This document shows positions 26,517 to 36,563 of a stretch of 64,000 nt of DNA, piece by piece (position 1 is the first letter of the stretch; every line of letters begins with the position of its first letter). The DNA is from Leptospira kemamanensis (lineage in GTDB: Bacteria; Spirochaetota; Leptospiria; Leptospirales; Leptospiraceae), in contig NZ_RQGG01000013.1 in NCBI RefSeq assembly GCF_004769665.1, positions 248,001 to 312,000 of the forward strand, written 5' to 3'. The notes beneath the pieces are model-generated. The model worked only from the letters and a program-made list of their open reading frames with translations, was not told the origin of the DNA and ran no database searches. Position numbers and translations under genes: made by a program.

Positions 26517-27532
26517 GTGGTTTCATCCAAATATCCAAGATTTCGTAGGGCTTCTTCAATTTCTGATTGAGTCACTGTCGCTGCACCCAATTTACCCACA
26601 ACAATCCCTGCACTCACATTGGATACAAGTGCCGCATCTCTAATACTCATACCTGTGGCAACAAACGCAGTATAGGTGGTTATCACAGTATCCCCCGCTC
26701 CTGTCACATCAAACACTTCTTTGGCAACTGTTGGGATATGATAAAACAGGTCGGTTTTACGTTCATAAATGGACATCCCTTTTTCACCCCTTGTGATCAT
26801 CATGGCATCAGGTGTGAGTTTTTCTGAAATTTCACGACAGGCAGTTTCGATTTCTGCATCCGAACTCAGTTTTTTTCCCAAGGCCTTTCCCGCTTCGTGG
26901 TGATTCGGTGTCATGATATGAATATTTTGGTATAAGAAAAAATGACTCACTTGTGGGTCGACTGTCACAATTTTTTTTTCGGCATTACAAACAGTGATGA
27001 TAGACTGGATCAGAGATGGTGTTAAATACCCTTTATCATAGTCAGACAAAATCACAGCAGAGGCATCTTTGATTTTCACTTGTAATTGTTTCAGAATTTC
27101 AGCTTCTTCCTCTTTGGTTAAAGGAACAATTTCTTCTCTGTCCACACGACACACTTGTTGGTGAGAGGCGATGATACGTGTTTTGAGAATGGTGGGAATT
27201 GTTTTGGATTTAAGTAAAACCAAATCTTCTTTGTTTACCGAATTGGAAAGTAAAATCGATTCTAAATTTTCACCAGCTTTGTCTAAACCAATCCTACCAA
27301 ACACGATGCCATTCACACCGATGGAAGTGAGATTTTGTACGACATTCCCGGATCCACCTAAAGTTTGTTTTTCGTTTCGTACCCAAACCACAGGCACTGG
27401 GGCTTCTGGGGAAATCCGTTCCACTGAACCAATTAAATACTCATCTAAAATCAAATCCCCGATCACGAGCACTTTGGTTTCTGAAAGTTTAGCAAATGAT
27501 TGTTTGAGAGAAGATTTTTTAATTTTCAACAA
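26513..27532 (-). CDS. hldE1: Heptose 7-phosphate kinase (HldE N-terminal half)
   Basis: PfkB/ribokinase-fold kinase acting on D-glycero-D-manno-heptose 7-phosphate. Motifs: VIGDLILDEYLIG at the N-terminus, LGGSGNVVQNL, and the catalytic DVTGAGDTVITTY near residue 275. Length (339) is normal for the isolated kinase domain. It is coupled to the adenylyltransferase by a four-base overlap. GmhA, the preceding enzyme of the path, is at 50635 in this window; GmhB and HldD are not here. Confidence 0.93.
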   Translation of the reverse strand: MLKIKKSSLKQSFAKLSETKVLVIGDLILDEYLIGSVERISPEAPVPVVWVRNEKQTLGGSGNVVQNLTSIGVNGIVFGRIGLDKAGENLESILLSNSVNKEDLVLLKSKTIPTILKTRIIASHQQVCRVDREEIVPLTKEEEAEILKQLQVKIKDASAVILSDYDKGYLTPSLIQSIITVCNAEKKIVTVDPQVSHFFLYQNIHIMTPNHHEAGKALGKKLSSDAEIETACREISEKLTPDAMMITRGEKGMSIYERKTDLFYHIPTVAKEVFDVTGAGDTVITTYTAFVATGMSIRDAALVSNVSAGIVVGKLGAATVTQSEIEEALRNLGYLDETT

Positions 27533-27586
27533 AGCCGAATCCTTGAATTGGTTTACAACTAAACATGGAATCTAAAACCTTTCTCT

Positions 27587-28195
27587 GTGTCAACCTTCCC
27601 CTTACCTCTCTTTCCTTTACCAGATGTATTTCTGTTTCCAGGTATGTTTTTGCCCTTACACATCTTTGAGCCACGGTATCGGATGTTATTAGATTTTTGT
27701 TTGGAAAATGGTGGGGAGATGGGAATGGCACCTTACCCCAAAGGATGGACTGGCAGTGGTTTACCACCGATCCCAGAAGTTGTGGGTTTTGGACACATCA
27801 TCCAAAAGGAAGCACTACCAGATGGCAGATCCAATATCATCTTAGAAGGACTTGGGACAGCGGAAATTGTAAGTCTCGCCTCCACCGAACCATTTTATAT
27901 CGCACAAGTTTCCAAAAGAGACCATGAACGAAACAAAAATGTGTCCCCTGATTTAAAAGAAAAAATCGAAGAACTACTTGTTCTCACCAAACGGATCTTA
28001 CTTGCAGAAGGTGCAGAAGAAGATCTAATTCTCAAAATGAACCAAATTTTGGGGCACCCTTTCCCTGTAGATTTTATTGCTTCTCTCATCTACTTTGATT
28101 TCAAAACCAAACAAAGGATTTTAGAAACCACTCATTTGGAAACAAAAGCAGACCTACTCAAACAAGTATTAATGGGTCTTAATTTGGGTGAATGA
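27587..28195 (+). CDS. LON-type substrate-binding domain protein
   Basis: 202 residues matching the N-terminal substrate-recognition domain of Lon without ATPase or protease parts. The opening LPLFPLPDVFLFPGMFLPLHIFEPRYR is diagnostic, followed by VGFGHIIQKEALPDGRSNIILEGLGTAEIV. A helical C-terminal half is present. Such stand-alone proteins occur widely, with unknown role. GTG start; an ATG at 27565 is out of frame. Divergent from hldE1 (54-bp gap) and its end overlaps the next minus-strand gene by 17 bases. Confidence 0.85.
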   Translation: MSTFPLPLFPLPDVFLFPGMFLPLHIFEPRYRMLLDFCLENGGEMGMAPYPKGWTGSGLPPIPEVVGFGHIIQKEALPDGRSNIILEGLGTAEIVSLASTEPFYIAQVSKRDHERNKNVSPDLKEKIEELLVLTKRILLAEGAEEDLILKMNQILGHPFPVDFIASLIYFDFKTKQRILETTHLETKADLLKQVLMGLNLGE

Positions 28196-28850
28196 TCGAT
28201 TTGTTTTTTAACTCGGCTACTAAAAATAGAAACGCAGGAAATTCTGAATTGTTTTCTCGATAAAACACACGTGGATTAGAATCTTTTGCATTTAAGTAAA
28301 GATAACTTGAGTTTTCTTTTCTAATGTATGCTCGATCCAAATAATGATTGGCTTGTGAATACAACAAAAAGTCTTTCATCAAATCACTGATCGCCACATC
28401 ACCTTCCGATTGTTTGCCTGATGCCACAAAAAATAAAGAAGTGTAGTCACCATCTATTCTTTCAAAATGAAATTCAACTTCCCAATGACCTTTTTTTCCA
28501 AAACTGGTTTTGGGACTTGGATTTTCACCAACCAAGTTTGGAATAAAATCTAAGGTCTCCCAAGGGATTTGTTTTCCTAAAAAATTTTCTTTTGCTAAGT
28601 AAGAACGCCAGTGTTTAGAAAGCCCTCTCACTTTTAGTTTAGGCAATTGTAATTGTTCTCGTAAGTATCCGCGTAAGGTTAAAAAACCTAAAAATCCTAA
28701 CTGGATTTGTGTGATGGATTGGAAGTCCCAAATTTCCTCTTCTTTGAGGGGAGATAAAAACAAGGAATCCATGGCATAAAAATCTTGGTGTTGGTAGGGA
28801 TAAAATACACCAGCCGGGGAAGAAACAAAGGATCCATCTAAACGATTCAC
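28179..28850 (-). CDS. Hypothetical protein, 223 aa
   Basis: I do not recognise this protein. No signal peptide or membrane segment is evident. Patterns include many aromatic residues and a KKGHWEVEFHFERIDGDYTSLFFVASG stretch. The GTG start at 28850 lacks a Shine-Dalgarno, and no better in-frame start is seen upstream; the frame stays open for some codons. Its end overlaps convergently with the LON-domain gene. An 84-bp gap separates it from the upstream acyl-CoA synthetase gene. Confidence 0.6.
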   Translation of the reverse strand: MNRLDGSFVSSPAGVFYPYQHQDFYAMDSLFLSPLKEEEIWDFQSITQIQLGFLGFLTLRGYLREQLQLPKLKVRGLSKHWRSYLAKENFLGKQIPWETLDFIPNLVGENPSPKTSFGKKGHWEVEFHFERIDGDYTSLFFVASGKQSEGDVAISDLMKDFLLYSQANHYLDRAYIRKENSSYLYLNAKDSNPRVFYRENNSEFPAFLFLVAELKNKSIIHPN

Positions 28851-28934
28851 ATTAAAAGTATCGACGGAAATGGGAAAAGAGAAGAGAATATTCCGCCCCA
28901 GATCCGAGGCGGAAACGTTTTGAGAAAGGAAAAA

Positions 28935-30869
28935 CTAATCTGCTGCGTAAAGAGCGGCGATTTTGTCTTTGTATTTTTCTGTAATCAAGTGGCGTTTCAT
29001 TTTGAAGAGGTTTGTCAATTCATCACCCACCTCAAATGGTTTTGTGATGAGAATGAAAGGTGTCACCTGTTCAAAAGACTTAAAGCCAGTTTTTGTGTTA
29101 TTGAGAGCTTTGATTTCCTTTTTATAGAAATCTAGAACCTTTGGATTTTCGATGAGTTTCTGTTTGTCTGTCTCACCAATTCCATTTTCCTTCGCCCAAT
29201 TCGTCAATTGGTCAAAATCTGGAACCACAATGGCACCCAAATTCTTTTGGTCTTGTCCAATCACCATACACTGAGAGATAAAAGGAGACTCCGTGAGTTT
29301 GTCTTCGATTGGAATCGGTTCCACGTTTTCCCCACCAAGGAGAACCACTGTATCTTTGGCACGACCTGTGATGGTGAGTGTTTTTTTGAAATTGAACATT
29401 CCAATATCACCCGTATCCATCCAACCGTCTTTTAGAACCTTTGCAGTGGTTTCAGGGTTTTTGTAATACCCCTTCATCACTTGTGGTCCTCGTATGTGGA
29501 TCACACCTCTTTGGCCATACTTACCAGAAACCAATTTTTGGTTCGCATCCACATGTGTGAGAACTTTACCCACATCATCTCGAATTTGCACTTCGGTTTC
29601 CGGAGTGATGACACCCACAGAACCTTGCACCAGTTTCTTAAAAGTTCGAACAGAAATGACAGGAGACGTTTCCGTCATTCCATATCCTTCGAGAACATTA
29701 ATTCCGATGTCATTGAAGAAAGCATCCACGTGTCTTTGGAGGGCACCACCACCAGAAACGGAGGCCTTTAATTCCCCACCAGTCGCCTCACGGATCTTGG
29801 AAAGAACCACTAGGTCAAGAAGGAAATACGGAATGGCAAGAACCACTGCGACCACAAAGTAATAAATCCCTTTCACTAAGGAAACGATTGGGTTACGTCC
29901 AACGTAATCCACTTGGTTCCCTTTGAGAAAACGTGTGGCTGCATTGAAGTGTTTGGAGAAAAAATAAGCCAAGTTAAACAATCCTCTACGAACGGCAGGA
30001 GTTTGTTTTGGATCATTGATTCTTGTATAAATTCCATTATAGATACTTTCCCAAAGTCTAGGGGCAGATGCCATAAACGTTGGTTTCGCTTTTTTCATAT
30101 CATCGCGAAGATCACGTACGTTTGTATAATACGTAGCACATCCCGCAGCAATTGCTAAGTATTCAAATACTCTTTCGAATACGTGCCATACAGGTAGAAT
30201 TGATAACATACGTTCGTCGGCATTGATATCAATCATACTTCCAAGAATAGCCCTAGTTTGGTGAATCATGTTACTGTGTTTTAACATTACCCCTTTTGGC
30301 ATTCCTGTTGTTCCAGAAGTATAAATGATGGTGAAAAGATCATCAGGTTGGATCGCTTTCATCCGATCTTCTGCTTTTTTAGAACCTTTTGCTCTTAATT
30401 CTTTTCCTTTTTCAATTAGGTCGTAGAGTTTTAGAACACCAGTCGCTGTGGATTTTTTATCCAAGACGATCAGAGTTTTTGCAAATTCTAACTGAGAACG
30501 GTTCTTTTGGAACTTCTCTAACATTTTGTCATTTTCTAAGAAAACAACTTTTGCTTCACAGTGATTGAGAATATAAACAATTTCTGAATCCGTAATATCG
30601 GTCCCACGTGGAACATCAGCTGCTCCTGCCATAAGGATTCCATAATCGGTAACAATCCATTCCAATCGGTTGTCGGCAAGTAAGGCAACATTTTCCTTGG
30701 CATTCACACCTAAATCAATGAGTGCTTCTGCTAAGTTGATCCCTAGATCATAGACTTCTTTGAAGGTAACGGGTTTATAGGACTTCGATTCGTCTTTACT
30801 AACGAATGCGGGACGGTTCCCAAATTTTTCAGCACTCTGCTGGAAGAGTTCGGGCAAATTGGCTGGCAT
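28935..30869 (-). CDS. Long-chain acyl-CoA synthetase (AMP-forming)
   Basis: Adenylate-forming enzyme activating fatty acids to acyl-CoA, fitting the fatty-acid-based metabolism of Leptospira. The AMP-binding motif [17 protein letters not shown] (~190-206), [12 protein letters not shown] (~415) and GWMDTGDIG (~505) are intact. The C-terminal part has the long-chain type [14 protein letters not shown] hydrophobic stretch at about residues 335-355 ([20 protein letters not shown]) may attach it to the membrane. Length 644 fits the FadD15/LACS branch. Good Shine-Dalgarno AAAGGAG eight bases before the ATG. Confidence 0.93.
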   Translation of the reverse strand: MPANLPELFQQSAEKFGNRPAFVSKDESKSYKPVTFKEVYDLGINLAEALIDLGVNAKENVALLADNRLEWIVTDYGILMAGAADVPRGTDITDSEIVYILNHCEAKVVFLENDKMLEKFQKNRSQLEFAKTLIVLDKKSTATGVLKLYDLIEKGKELRAKGSKKAEDRMKAIQPDDLFTIIYTSGTTGMPKGVMLKHSNMIHQTRAILGSMIDINADERMLSILPVWHVFERVFEYLAIAAGCATYYTNVRDLRDDMKKAKPTFMASAPRLWESIYNGIYTRINDPKQTPAVRRGLFNLAYFFSKHFNAATRFLKGNQVDYVGRNPIVSLVKGIYYFVVAVVLAIPYFLLDLVVLSKIREATGGELKASVSGGGALQRHVDAFFNDIGINVLEGYGMTETSPVISVRTFKKLVQGSVGVITPETEVQIRDDVGKVLTHVDANQKLVSGKYGQRGVIHIRGPQVMKGYYKNPETTAKVLKDGWMDTGDIGMFNFKKTLTITGRAKDTVVLLGGENVEPIPIEDKLTESPFISQCMVIGQDQKNLGAIVVPDFDQLTNWAKENGIGETDKQKLIENPKVLDFYKKEIKALNNTKTGFKSFEQVTPFILITKPFEVGDELTNLFKMKRHLITEKYKDKIAALYAAD

Positions 30870-31004
30870 GATTCTGACTCCTTTCTGAAAAGAAAACGGT
30901 AAAAGGTATCTTTAAGGGACTTTTTTAACGAACATGAGTCAAGACATTTTCATTCTTGTCATTGAAATCAAGGAACGTTCAAACTTTTGTTTCGCATTGC
31001 ACAA

Positions 31005-31538
31005 TTATGGCAGTTCCGACTTCGCCCACACGTGGGAACGAATCACAAGACCTATTAGGTCTTCTTTTTCCAATCCGTACTGACGGTACACAATCTTTCC
31101 CGAACGATCAAATACAAGGACACATGGGATTCCCTCGACTTGATAAAAATCTGTCATTTTCCAGTCTTTATCCAGTAAGGTGGGATAACTCATTTTTAAT
31201 TTAGACATGTCTTTTTGGATGTGTTCCAGTGGCTCTGATGTGTCGGTGTTGATTCCACGAAATACAAAATCAGAGGAAGAAACAGACTGTTTCCATTCAT
31301 TGATCGTAGGCACAGCCTTCGCACATGGCTCACACCATGTTGCCCAAAAATCGAGGACAACCACTTTACCCCGAAAGTCAGAAAGAGACTCCATTTCACC
31401 AGAAATGGTTGGAAGTGGTTCTGGATAAAAATCTACTTTTCCGGTTGCAGGTTGACAAAAAAAGAAAGAAAGGAAAACGAGAAGATAAAATCTGGATGAT
31501 AACTTAGGGATTAAATCAGTTTTTATTTTTGAATTCAT
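31005..31538 (-). CDS. TlpA/ResA-like thioredoxin-fold protein
   Basis: Exported thiol-disulfide protein. The N-terminus has a hydrophobic segment ending in FFFCQ (lipobox-like), so it may be a lipoprotein facing the periplasm. The active site is WATWCEPCAKAVP, and the cis-Pro lies in EGIPCVLVFD. Length 177 is normal. Likely roles are cytochrome maturation or peroxide defence; nothing nearby decides this. Its ATG region overlaps the start of the divergent gene by ten bases. Confidence 0.88.
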   Translation of the reverse strand: MNSKIKTDLIPKLSSRFYLLVFLSFFFCQPATGKVDFYPEPLPTISGEMESLSDFRGKVVVLDFWATWCEPCAKAVPTINEWKQSVSSSDFVFRGINTDTSEPLEHIQKDMSKLKMSYPTLLDKDWKMTDFYQVEGIPCVLVFDRSGKIVYRQYGLEKEDLIGLVIRSHVWAKSELP

Positions 31539-31924
31539 TAATTTACAACTACTTCTCCAACTTAGACGAATGGAATGATTACGTAAAGGGAAACTGGAAG
31601 GGAAAAGGAATTTCGATGATCCCTTCTTTCACAGAACCGTATGAATCAGGGGACGAAACCATCGTTACATGGAAGTTCCAACCAAACCAAATCAAATCCC
31701 GTTTTTCCCGAGGAAAGTCCAAATACAATCTCACTTGGTCTGTGGATGGAGCCATCCTATGTGACCGGATCAAACTTTTTGCCAACACAGAAGACTGGGA
31801 ATGTGAAATCCAAGCCATGACGAAAGATCGATTTCACTTACATGTAGTTCCAAGAGGTGACAAAAATAAAATTTTGTTTTCGGGTGTTGTGACCAAAAAA
31901 AAAGGATTACTCTCCCTCTTCTAA
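31529..31924 (+). CDS. Hypothetical protein, 131 aa
   Basis: I do not recognise it. The product is soluble, Trp-rich in the first third (DEWNDYVKGNWKGKG) and ends with a basic tail. The start is a TTG lying inside the divergent TlpA-like gene's first codons; no in-frame ATG comes before residue 30. Its 3' end overlaps the end of the glycosyltransferase gene by 18 bases. Coding is supported by a continuous frame with ordinary amino-acid use and by filling the gap between two real genes. Confidence 0.55.
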   Translation: MNSLIYNYFSNLDEWNDYVKGNWKGKGISMIPSFTEPYESGDETIVTWKFQPNQIKSRFSRGKSKYNLTWSVDGAILCDRIKLFANTEDWECEIQAMTKDRFHLHVVPRGDKNKILFSGVVTKKKGLLSLF

Positions 31925-33046
31925 CACCTTACGAAACACATCTTCTGTAATGTTTGCCGCATTTTCCCACCGAAAGGATTCCACGGACACATCAACTGGA
32001 CTCGGATTTTGAAAAAACTGGTCGATGGTTTCTGCCCACTGTTTTGCATTTTCTTTTGTCTCTGTTGGTAGATAACGAACTCCCTCTTTTCCAATTTCAT
32101 GAAACGTTGGAATATCCGAAACGATACAAGGAAGTTTATGGAAAAGTGCTTCCACCATCGGAATTCCAAATCCCTCATATTTACTCGCAAACAAAAATAA
32201 TCCAGCTCGTTTGTAGAGATGTTGTAATTCAGAATCAGAAACTGAATCTAAAATAAAAATATCTTTGTACAACGTACGTTCTTGGATGAGTTCTTCAATG
32301 AATTCAGGTGACTCCCAACCAATTTTTCCCACGATCACCCATGGCCTGTAGTGATGAGGGTTTTTCTTTCGATACTCCCTGTATACTTCTAACAAAAAAG
32401 GATAATTTTTTCGCGGTTCAATGGTTGAGACAGATAAAACATATCCTGTTCCTAAATCTTTCACTCGGTTGGTTAGATTTGTTTCCAAAAGTTTTGTCAT
32501 TTCTTCTGGATTCACACCAGGGTATGCCACCCCAGTTTGCTCTTTGGGATAACCAAACTTTTTACACATATCATCACTTGTTTGTTTGGAGATCGATAAA
32601 ATGAAACTAGATCGCCTAACAGAATACCTTTGAAACAATCTTTGTTGGACTTTGGCGATCCAACGCATGGTATTCGGATACAAATACAATACCAAATCAC
32701 AATACGTTAATACTGCCTTTAACTCCTTCGGTAAACAGGGAGGTAATACTTGTTGGGACCCCCAAAACAAATCCAATCGATGCGTTAATAAATAAAAAGG
32801 GATATATACATTATAATACAATCCACCTTTCCATTTTAAGAATCCGCCCCCTTCAACCCATTTCACATTCGGTAAATCCAAGACGGCTTTGTGATCAGGA
32901 TGAATAGGCAAATGAGAAAAGAGTAAAAATTCATACTTTTCTTTTTTGGGAAAAGCTTTTAAGGTTTCAGCAATGAGGCGACCCACTCCGGAAACACGAG
33001 TGGATAAGGGTCTTGCATCCAAACCAATTTTATAGGTTTTTACCAT
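31907..33046 (-). CDS. Glycosyltransferase, GT4 family
   Basis: Retaining GT-B glycosyltransferase, probably for LPS or exopolysaccharide sugars. The C-terminal nucleotide-sugar domain has STIEPRKNYPFLLE (~215) and the E-x7-E motif in SKYEGFGIPMVEAL (~300). The N-terminal acceptor domain includes a Gly-rich GLDARPLSTRVSGVGR. No signal or membrane segment is present. Overlaps the inositol-phosphatase family gene by seven bases, so they are cotranscribed. Donor and acceptor cannot be told from sequence. Confidence 0.88.
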   Translation of the reverse strand: MVKTYKIGLDARPLSTRVSGVGRLIAETLKAFPKKEKYEFLLFSHLPIHPDHKAVLDLPNVKWVEGGGFLKWKGGLYYNVYIPFYLLTHRLDLFWGSQQVLPPCLPKELKAVLTYCDLVLYLYPNTMRWIAKVQQRLFQRYSVRRSSFILSISKQTSDDMCKKFGYPKEQTGVAYPGVNPEEMTKLLETNLTNRVKDLGTGYVLSVSTIEPRKNYPFLLEVYREYRKKNPHHYRPWVIVGKIGWESPEFIEELIQERTLYKDIFILDSVSDSELQHLYKRAGLFLFASKYEGFGIPMVEALFHKLPCIVSDIPTFHEIGKEGVRYLPTETKENAKQWAETIDQFFQNPSPVDVSVESFRWENAANITEDVFRKVLEEGE

Positions 33047-33909
33047 CGTTCTTTTACCTTTAGTGAAAGTTGGTGGAAATCAATTTTTGATTCGAGGTAT
33101 TGGACAGCTGATTTTTTTCCTGCGACCAAACCAAAACTCAGAGTTGTTTTTTGATTAAAAATATAAGGTTTGTCTTTCAGGGGAAAACAGATAAAATTTT
33201 CTTCATCTAACAAAGAAATTCCACCGCAGATATCCCATTCATTTTTCGGTTTTAAGGAAACAATTAAATCGATAAATCCAGCAGACAGTAGTCCAAGTTT
33301 GTAAGCAATACTTCCCATTGCGCGCAAATCGAAGTCTTCTGTCCAAAAAGGATCACTAAAAAGTCCTTCTTTCATTTCGGAAACAGAAACAAGCAAAATC
33401 GGTTTTTTCCGAATTTCTTTTCCCTCTTGTAACGGATGTAAAACGGAAGAACTCTCAACCATTAAAGTTCTAAAATTTTCTTCTGTGGAATAAGGAGCTT
33501 GGAGTTTTGCAAAAAAACTATGTTTGCCTTTGGAAAAAAACTCACCTGTCGCTGGATTAAAAATAATTCCCCAAATGGGATCTCCATTTCGAACAAGGCC
33601 AAGGCTCAGTGCAAATTGATCATTTTTTTTAACAAATTCCCTTGTGCCATCAATGGGATCTAAAATCCAAACCCATTCTTTGTCTAAACGAAGACTGGTA
33701 TCCGTTTTTTCTTCTGATAAAAATCCATGGTTTGGAAATCGGTGTGAGATTTTTTCATTTAAAAACTCACTCGCATAAAGGTCCGCTTCCGTGACGGGAT
33801 CATTTCCCCCCTTGTCACGAATTTCAAAATCTGTTTTATAAATGTTTAGGATGGAATCACCAACTTCTAAAACCCACCGCCATACTTCTTGAAATTCTTG
33901 TTCTTCCAT
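33040..33909 (-). CDS. Inositol monophosphatase family phosphatase (CysQ-like)
   Basis: Mg-dependent, Li-sensitive phosphatase family. Metal-site motifs are present: FLSEEKTD (~65-72) and WILDPIDGTREF (~85-96), and the third ligand in EWDICGG (~215), where the usual form is WDxAAG. Substrates in the family include inositol phosphate, 3'-phosphoadenosine 5'-phosphate and fructose bisphosphate; the sequence resembles the CysQ side most. Length 289 is normal. Overlaps the downstream glycosyltransferase by seven bases. Confidence 0.85.
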   Translation of the reverse strand: MEEQEFQEVWRWVLEVGDSILNIYKTDFEIRDKGGNDPVTEADLYASEFLNEKISHRFPNHGFLSEEKTDTSLRLDKEWVWILDPIDGTREFVKKNDQFALSLGLVRNGDPIWGIIFNPATGEFFSKGKHSFFAKLQAPYSTEENFRTLMVESSSVLHPLQEGKEIRKKPILLVSVSEMKEGLFSDPFWTEDFDLRAMGSIAYKLGLLSAGFIDLIVSLKPKNEWDICGGISLLDEENFICFPLKDKPYIFNQKTTLSFGLVAGKKSAVQYLESKIDFHQLSLKVKERW

Positions 33910-33931
33910 TCCTTCCTATAAACGAATCTGA

Positions 33932-34360
33932 TTAATTCTTTTTCTCTTCTTTATGTGCACCTGAACTTAAGTCCAGACCCTCTGGTTTTTCTAATACAAT
34001 TTCTTCAGAAGGCAGAGTCACATAGGTCTCCGGATCCACTGGAAATTGGTATTGGAAATAATAGTTTTTATATTTTACGTAAAATGTGTTCGTTCCTTCC
34101 GGACGTTCTGTTTGTAAGTCTTGGAATTTTAAATCCTTTAACTCTTTTTTTGGATTTGCAAAACGTTTAGAGAGGGTACTTCTCACTGAATTCACCAAAT
34201 TGGATTCAAAGTTTTTTTTCTTTTGTTCTTCGGTGAGTTTGGGGTTACGGAGATGATCTTCCAATCGTGTAAATTCTTCCGCTAAACCAGTGTTTTGTTG
34301 TGCTTGGAGTGCCAAACTCATAAAACAGAATAGAGTGAAACATTTTAATAACAAATTCAT
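33932..34360 (-). CDS. Hypothetical secreted protein, 142 aa
   Basis: A clear signal peptide (residues 1-20, cleavage near LALQAQ-Q) precedes a charged, helical mature part rich in Glu and Lys. The middle has an FYVKYKNYYFQYQF stretch. No family is recognised. It lies 22 bases upstream of the inositol-phosphatase gene and 19 bases downstream of the helicase gene, all on one strand. Confidence 0.65.
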   Translation of the reverse strand: MNLLLKCFTLFCFMSLALQAQQNTGLAEEFTRLEDHLRNPKLTEEQKKKNFESNLVNSVRSTLSKRFANPKKELKDLKFQDLQTERPEGTNTFYVKYKNYYFQYQFPVDPETYVTLPSEEIVLEKPEGLDLSSGAHKEEKKN

Positions 34361-34379
34361 ATCCTTACCCCTAATTTTC

Positions 34380-36563
34380 TCATGATATTATCTCTAATGG
34401 TGTATATGCCAATAAGAATTTTTTATCTAAATGAGCTCCAAACCGCACTTCTACTTTTCGATTGTCTCCAGAACCAGAAATATTTAAAATACGGCCTTCT
34501 CCGTATACTTTATGTCTTACTTTTGTCCCAACTTGGAAATCACCGGATCCTAGTTTTCCTTGAATGGACTCAAACTTTTCCTCTGATTTTTGATACCTTT
34601 CTGCTCGAGGTGTGGCTTCGGGCCTTCGCACTCCGAATTTAGATTCGGTGAACTCACCTTCCATATATTCTTTAGGAATCTCTTCTAAAAACTGAGACGG
34701 TAACCTTGCATCCACTTCCCCAAATTTCCTTGTGAAACGTGAATAACTAATGTCTAAATGTTTTCGTGCTCGTGTGATCGCCACATAAGCCAACCGTCGT
34801 TCTTCTTCGATTCCATCTGGTGAATCAATGGATAAAAAGTGAGGGAAGGTTCCCTCTTCCATACCCGCCATAAATACATGATGGAATTCTAATCCTTTCG
34901 CATTATGAACTGTCATGAGGATCACATAATCAGGAAGGTCTTTGGTATTTTCTTCACTTGTAATGAGAGAAATGGAACTTAAATATTCTTCTAAACTTGC
35001 TTCAGGATTTGTTTCTTCATACTCTTTGAGAGCATTCACAAACTCGTTGAGGTTGGAAAGTCTAGAAAATGAATCTTCGGTTCCTTCGTTTTCTAAAAAC
35101 TCCCGGTATCCAGAATGTTCTAACACATCATAGGCGATTTCAGATGGAGTTTTTTTACCTAAGTCTTCCATTTCCGATTCAAACATTCTGTGAAGGGAAG
35201 ACAATTTTTGTAAGGTGCCTTTTTTGATTTCAGGAACAGCTTTCCCTAAACATTCATATAAAGACAATCCTTCCTCCACAGAAAATTTTAGCAGTCGATT
35301 GACAGTGGTATCACCGATTCCTCTCGGTGGGGAATTGATGATTCGAAGTAAGGAAGTGGAATCCACTGGGTTCACTACAACAGAAAGATAAGCGATGAGA
35401 TCTTTTACTTCTTTCCGATCGAAAAATCGAAATCCCCCAAAAATTTTATAAGGAATTCCACGTTTGCGAAGAGCCTCTTCAAAGTATCGAGACTGCGAAT
35501 TGGTTCGATAAAAAATGGCAAAATTGGAATACTTTTGGCCTTTGCGAACACCAACTTGAATTTTTTGAACAATTCCTTCGGCTTCTTCAATTTCATTTTG
35601 AAAGGAAGTAAACTTAATTTTATCACCTAACGGATTCTCGGTGCGTAAAGTTTTGTTCGTACGTTGTTTATTATGAGAAATTAAGGCAGCAGCAGATTCA
35701 ATGATCGTTCTAGTCGACCGATAGTTTTCTTCTAATTTGACGACTACGGCTTCTGGATAATCTTTTTTAAAATTTAAAATATTAGAAATATCAGCCCCAC
35801 GCCAGGAATAAATGGACTGATCATCGTCTCCCACCACACAAAGATTTTTATGAAAGGAGGAAAGGGATTGTACCAAATGGTATTGGATTTTATTCGTATC
35901 TTGGTATTCATCTACCATGATGTATTTCCAAAGTCTTTGGTATTTTTCCAAAATCACTGGAAAATCACGAAATAAAATCACTGTCTTTAAAATCAAATCA
36001 CCAAAATCCAAAGCGTTTCTTAAATCTTTTCGTTTTTCATATTCCAAAAAAACGGAAGCAATGGATTTTGTATAAGCATCATCCGCTTTTTTTTTGGCAA
36101 ATTCTTCTGCTGTTAAGAATGAATCTTTTGCTTGGGAAAACTGATTGGCAAGGCTTGATGGACGAAACTCTTTTGTATCCATATCCTTGGATTTTAGAAT
36201 TTCTTTGATCAGTGATTCTTGCATATCACTATCATACACTGTAAAATTGCTACCAAGTCCTAAAACTTTCCCTTCTCTTTTCAATAGATACAAACAAAGA
36301 GAGTGAAAGGTTCTCACAAATGGTTCATAAGTCCCATTTGGCAATAAACTGCGACAACGGTTTCGCATTTCTTCTGCCGCTTTATTGGTAAAAGTAACCG
36401 CTAAAATTTGATTGGAGTAAACTTTGTGATTTAAGATTAAATTGGCGATTCGATAGGTGATGACTCGGGTTTTACCAGAACCAGCACCAGCTAAAATCAG
36501 AAGTGGGCCATCAACAGTCTCAACAGCTAACCTTTGCTCATCGTTTAGACCAACTAACTCCAC
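34380..36563 (-). CDS. pcrA: UvrD/PcrA-type DNA helicase
   Basis: Superfamily 1A 3'-5' helicase for excision repair and fork clearing. Motifs: LNDEQRLAVE (Q motif), AGAGSGKT (25-32), YQDTN (Walker B), GDDDQSIYSWRGAD, and the MTVHNAKGLEF and YVAITRAR motifs toward the end. The C-terminal tail has the PcrA/UvrD tudor-like domain (GTKVRHKVYGEGRIL). Length 727 is normal. Its start directly abuts the bamA stop. Confidence 0.93.
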   Translation of the reverse strand: MELVGLNDEQRLAVETVDGPLLILAGAGSGKTRVITYRIANLILNHKVYSNQILAVTFTNKAAEEMRNRCRSLLPNGTYEPFVRTFHSLCLYLLKREGKVLGLGSNFTVYDSDMQESLIKEILKSKDMDTKEFRPSSLANQFSQAKDSFLTAEEFAKKKADDAYTKSIASVFLEYEKRKDLRNALDFGDLILKTVILFRDFPVILEKYQRLWKYIMVDEYQDTNKIQYHLVQSLSSFHKNLCVVGDDDQSIYSWRGADISNILNFKKDYPEAVVVKLEENYRSTRTIIESAAALISHNKQRTNKTLRTENPLGDKIKFTSFQNEIEEAEGIVQKIQVGVRKGQKYSNFAIFYRTNSQSRYFEEALRKRGIPYKIFGGFRFFDRKEVKDLIAYLSVVVNPVDSTSLLRIINSPPRGIGDTTVNRLLKFSVEEGLSLYECLGKAVPEIKKGTLQKLSSLHRMFESEMEDLGKKTPSEIAYDVLEHSGYREFLENEGTEDSFSRLSNLNEFVNALKEYEETNPEASLEEYLSSISLITSEENTKDLPDYVILMTVHNAKGLEFHHVFMAGMEEGTFPHFLSIDSPDGIEEERRLAYVAITRARKHLDISYSRFTRKFGEVDARLPSQFLEEIPKEYMEGEFTESKFGVRRPEATPRAERYQKSEEKFESIQGKLGSGDFQVGTKVRHKVYGEGRILNISGSGDNRKVEVRFGAHLDKKFLLAYTPLEIIS

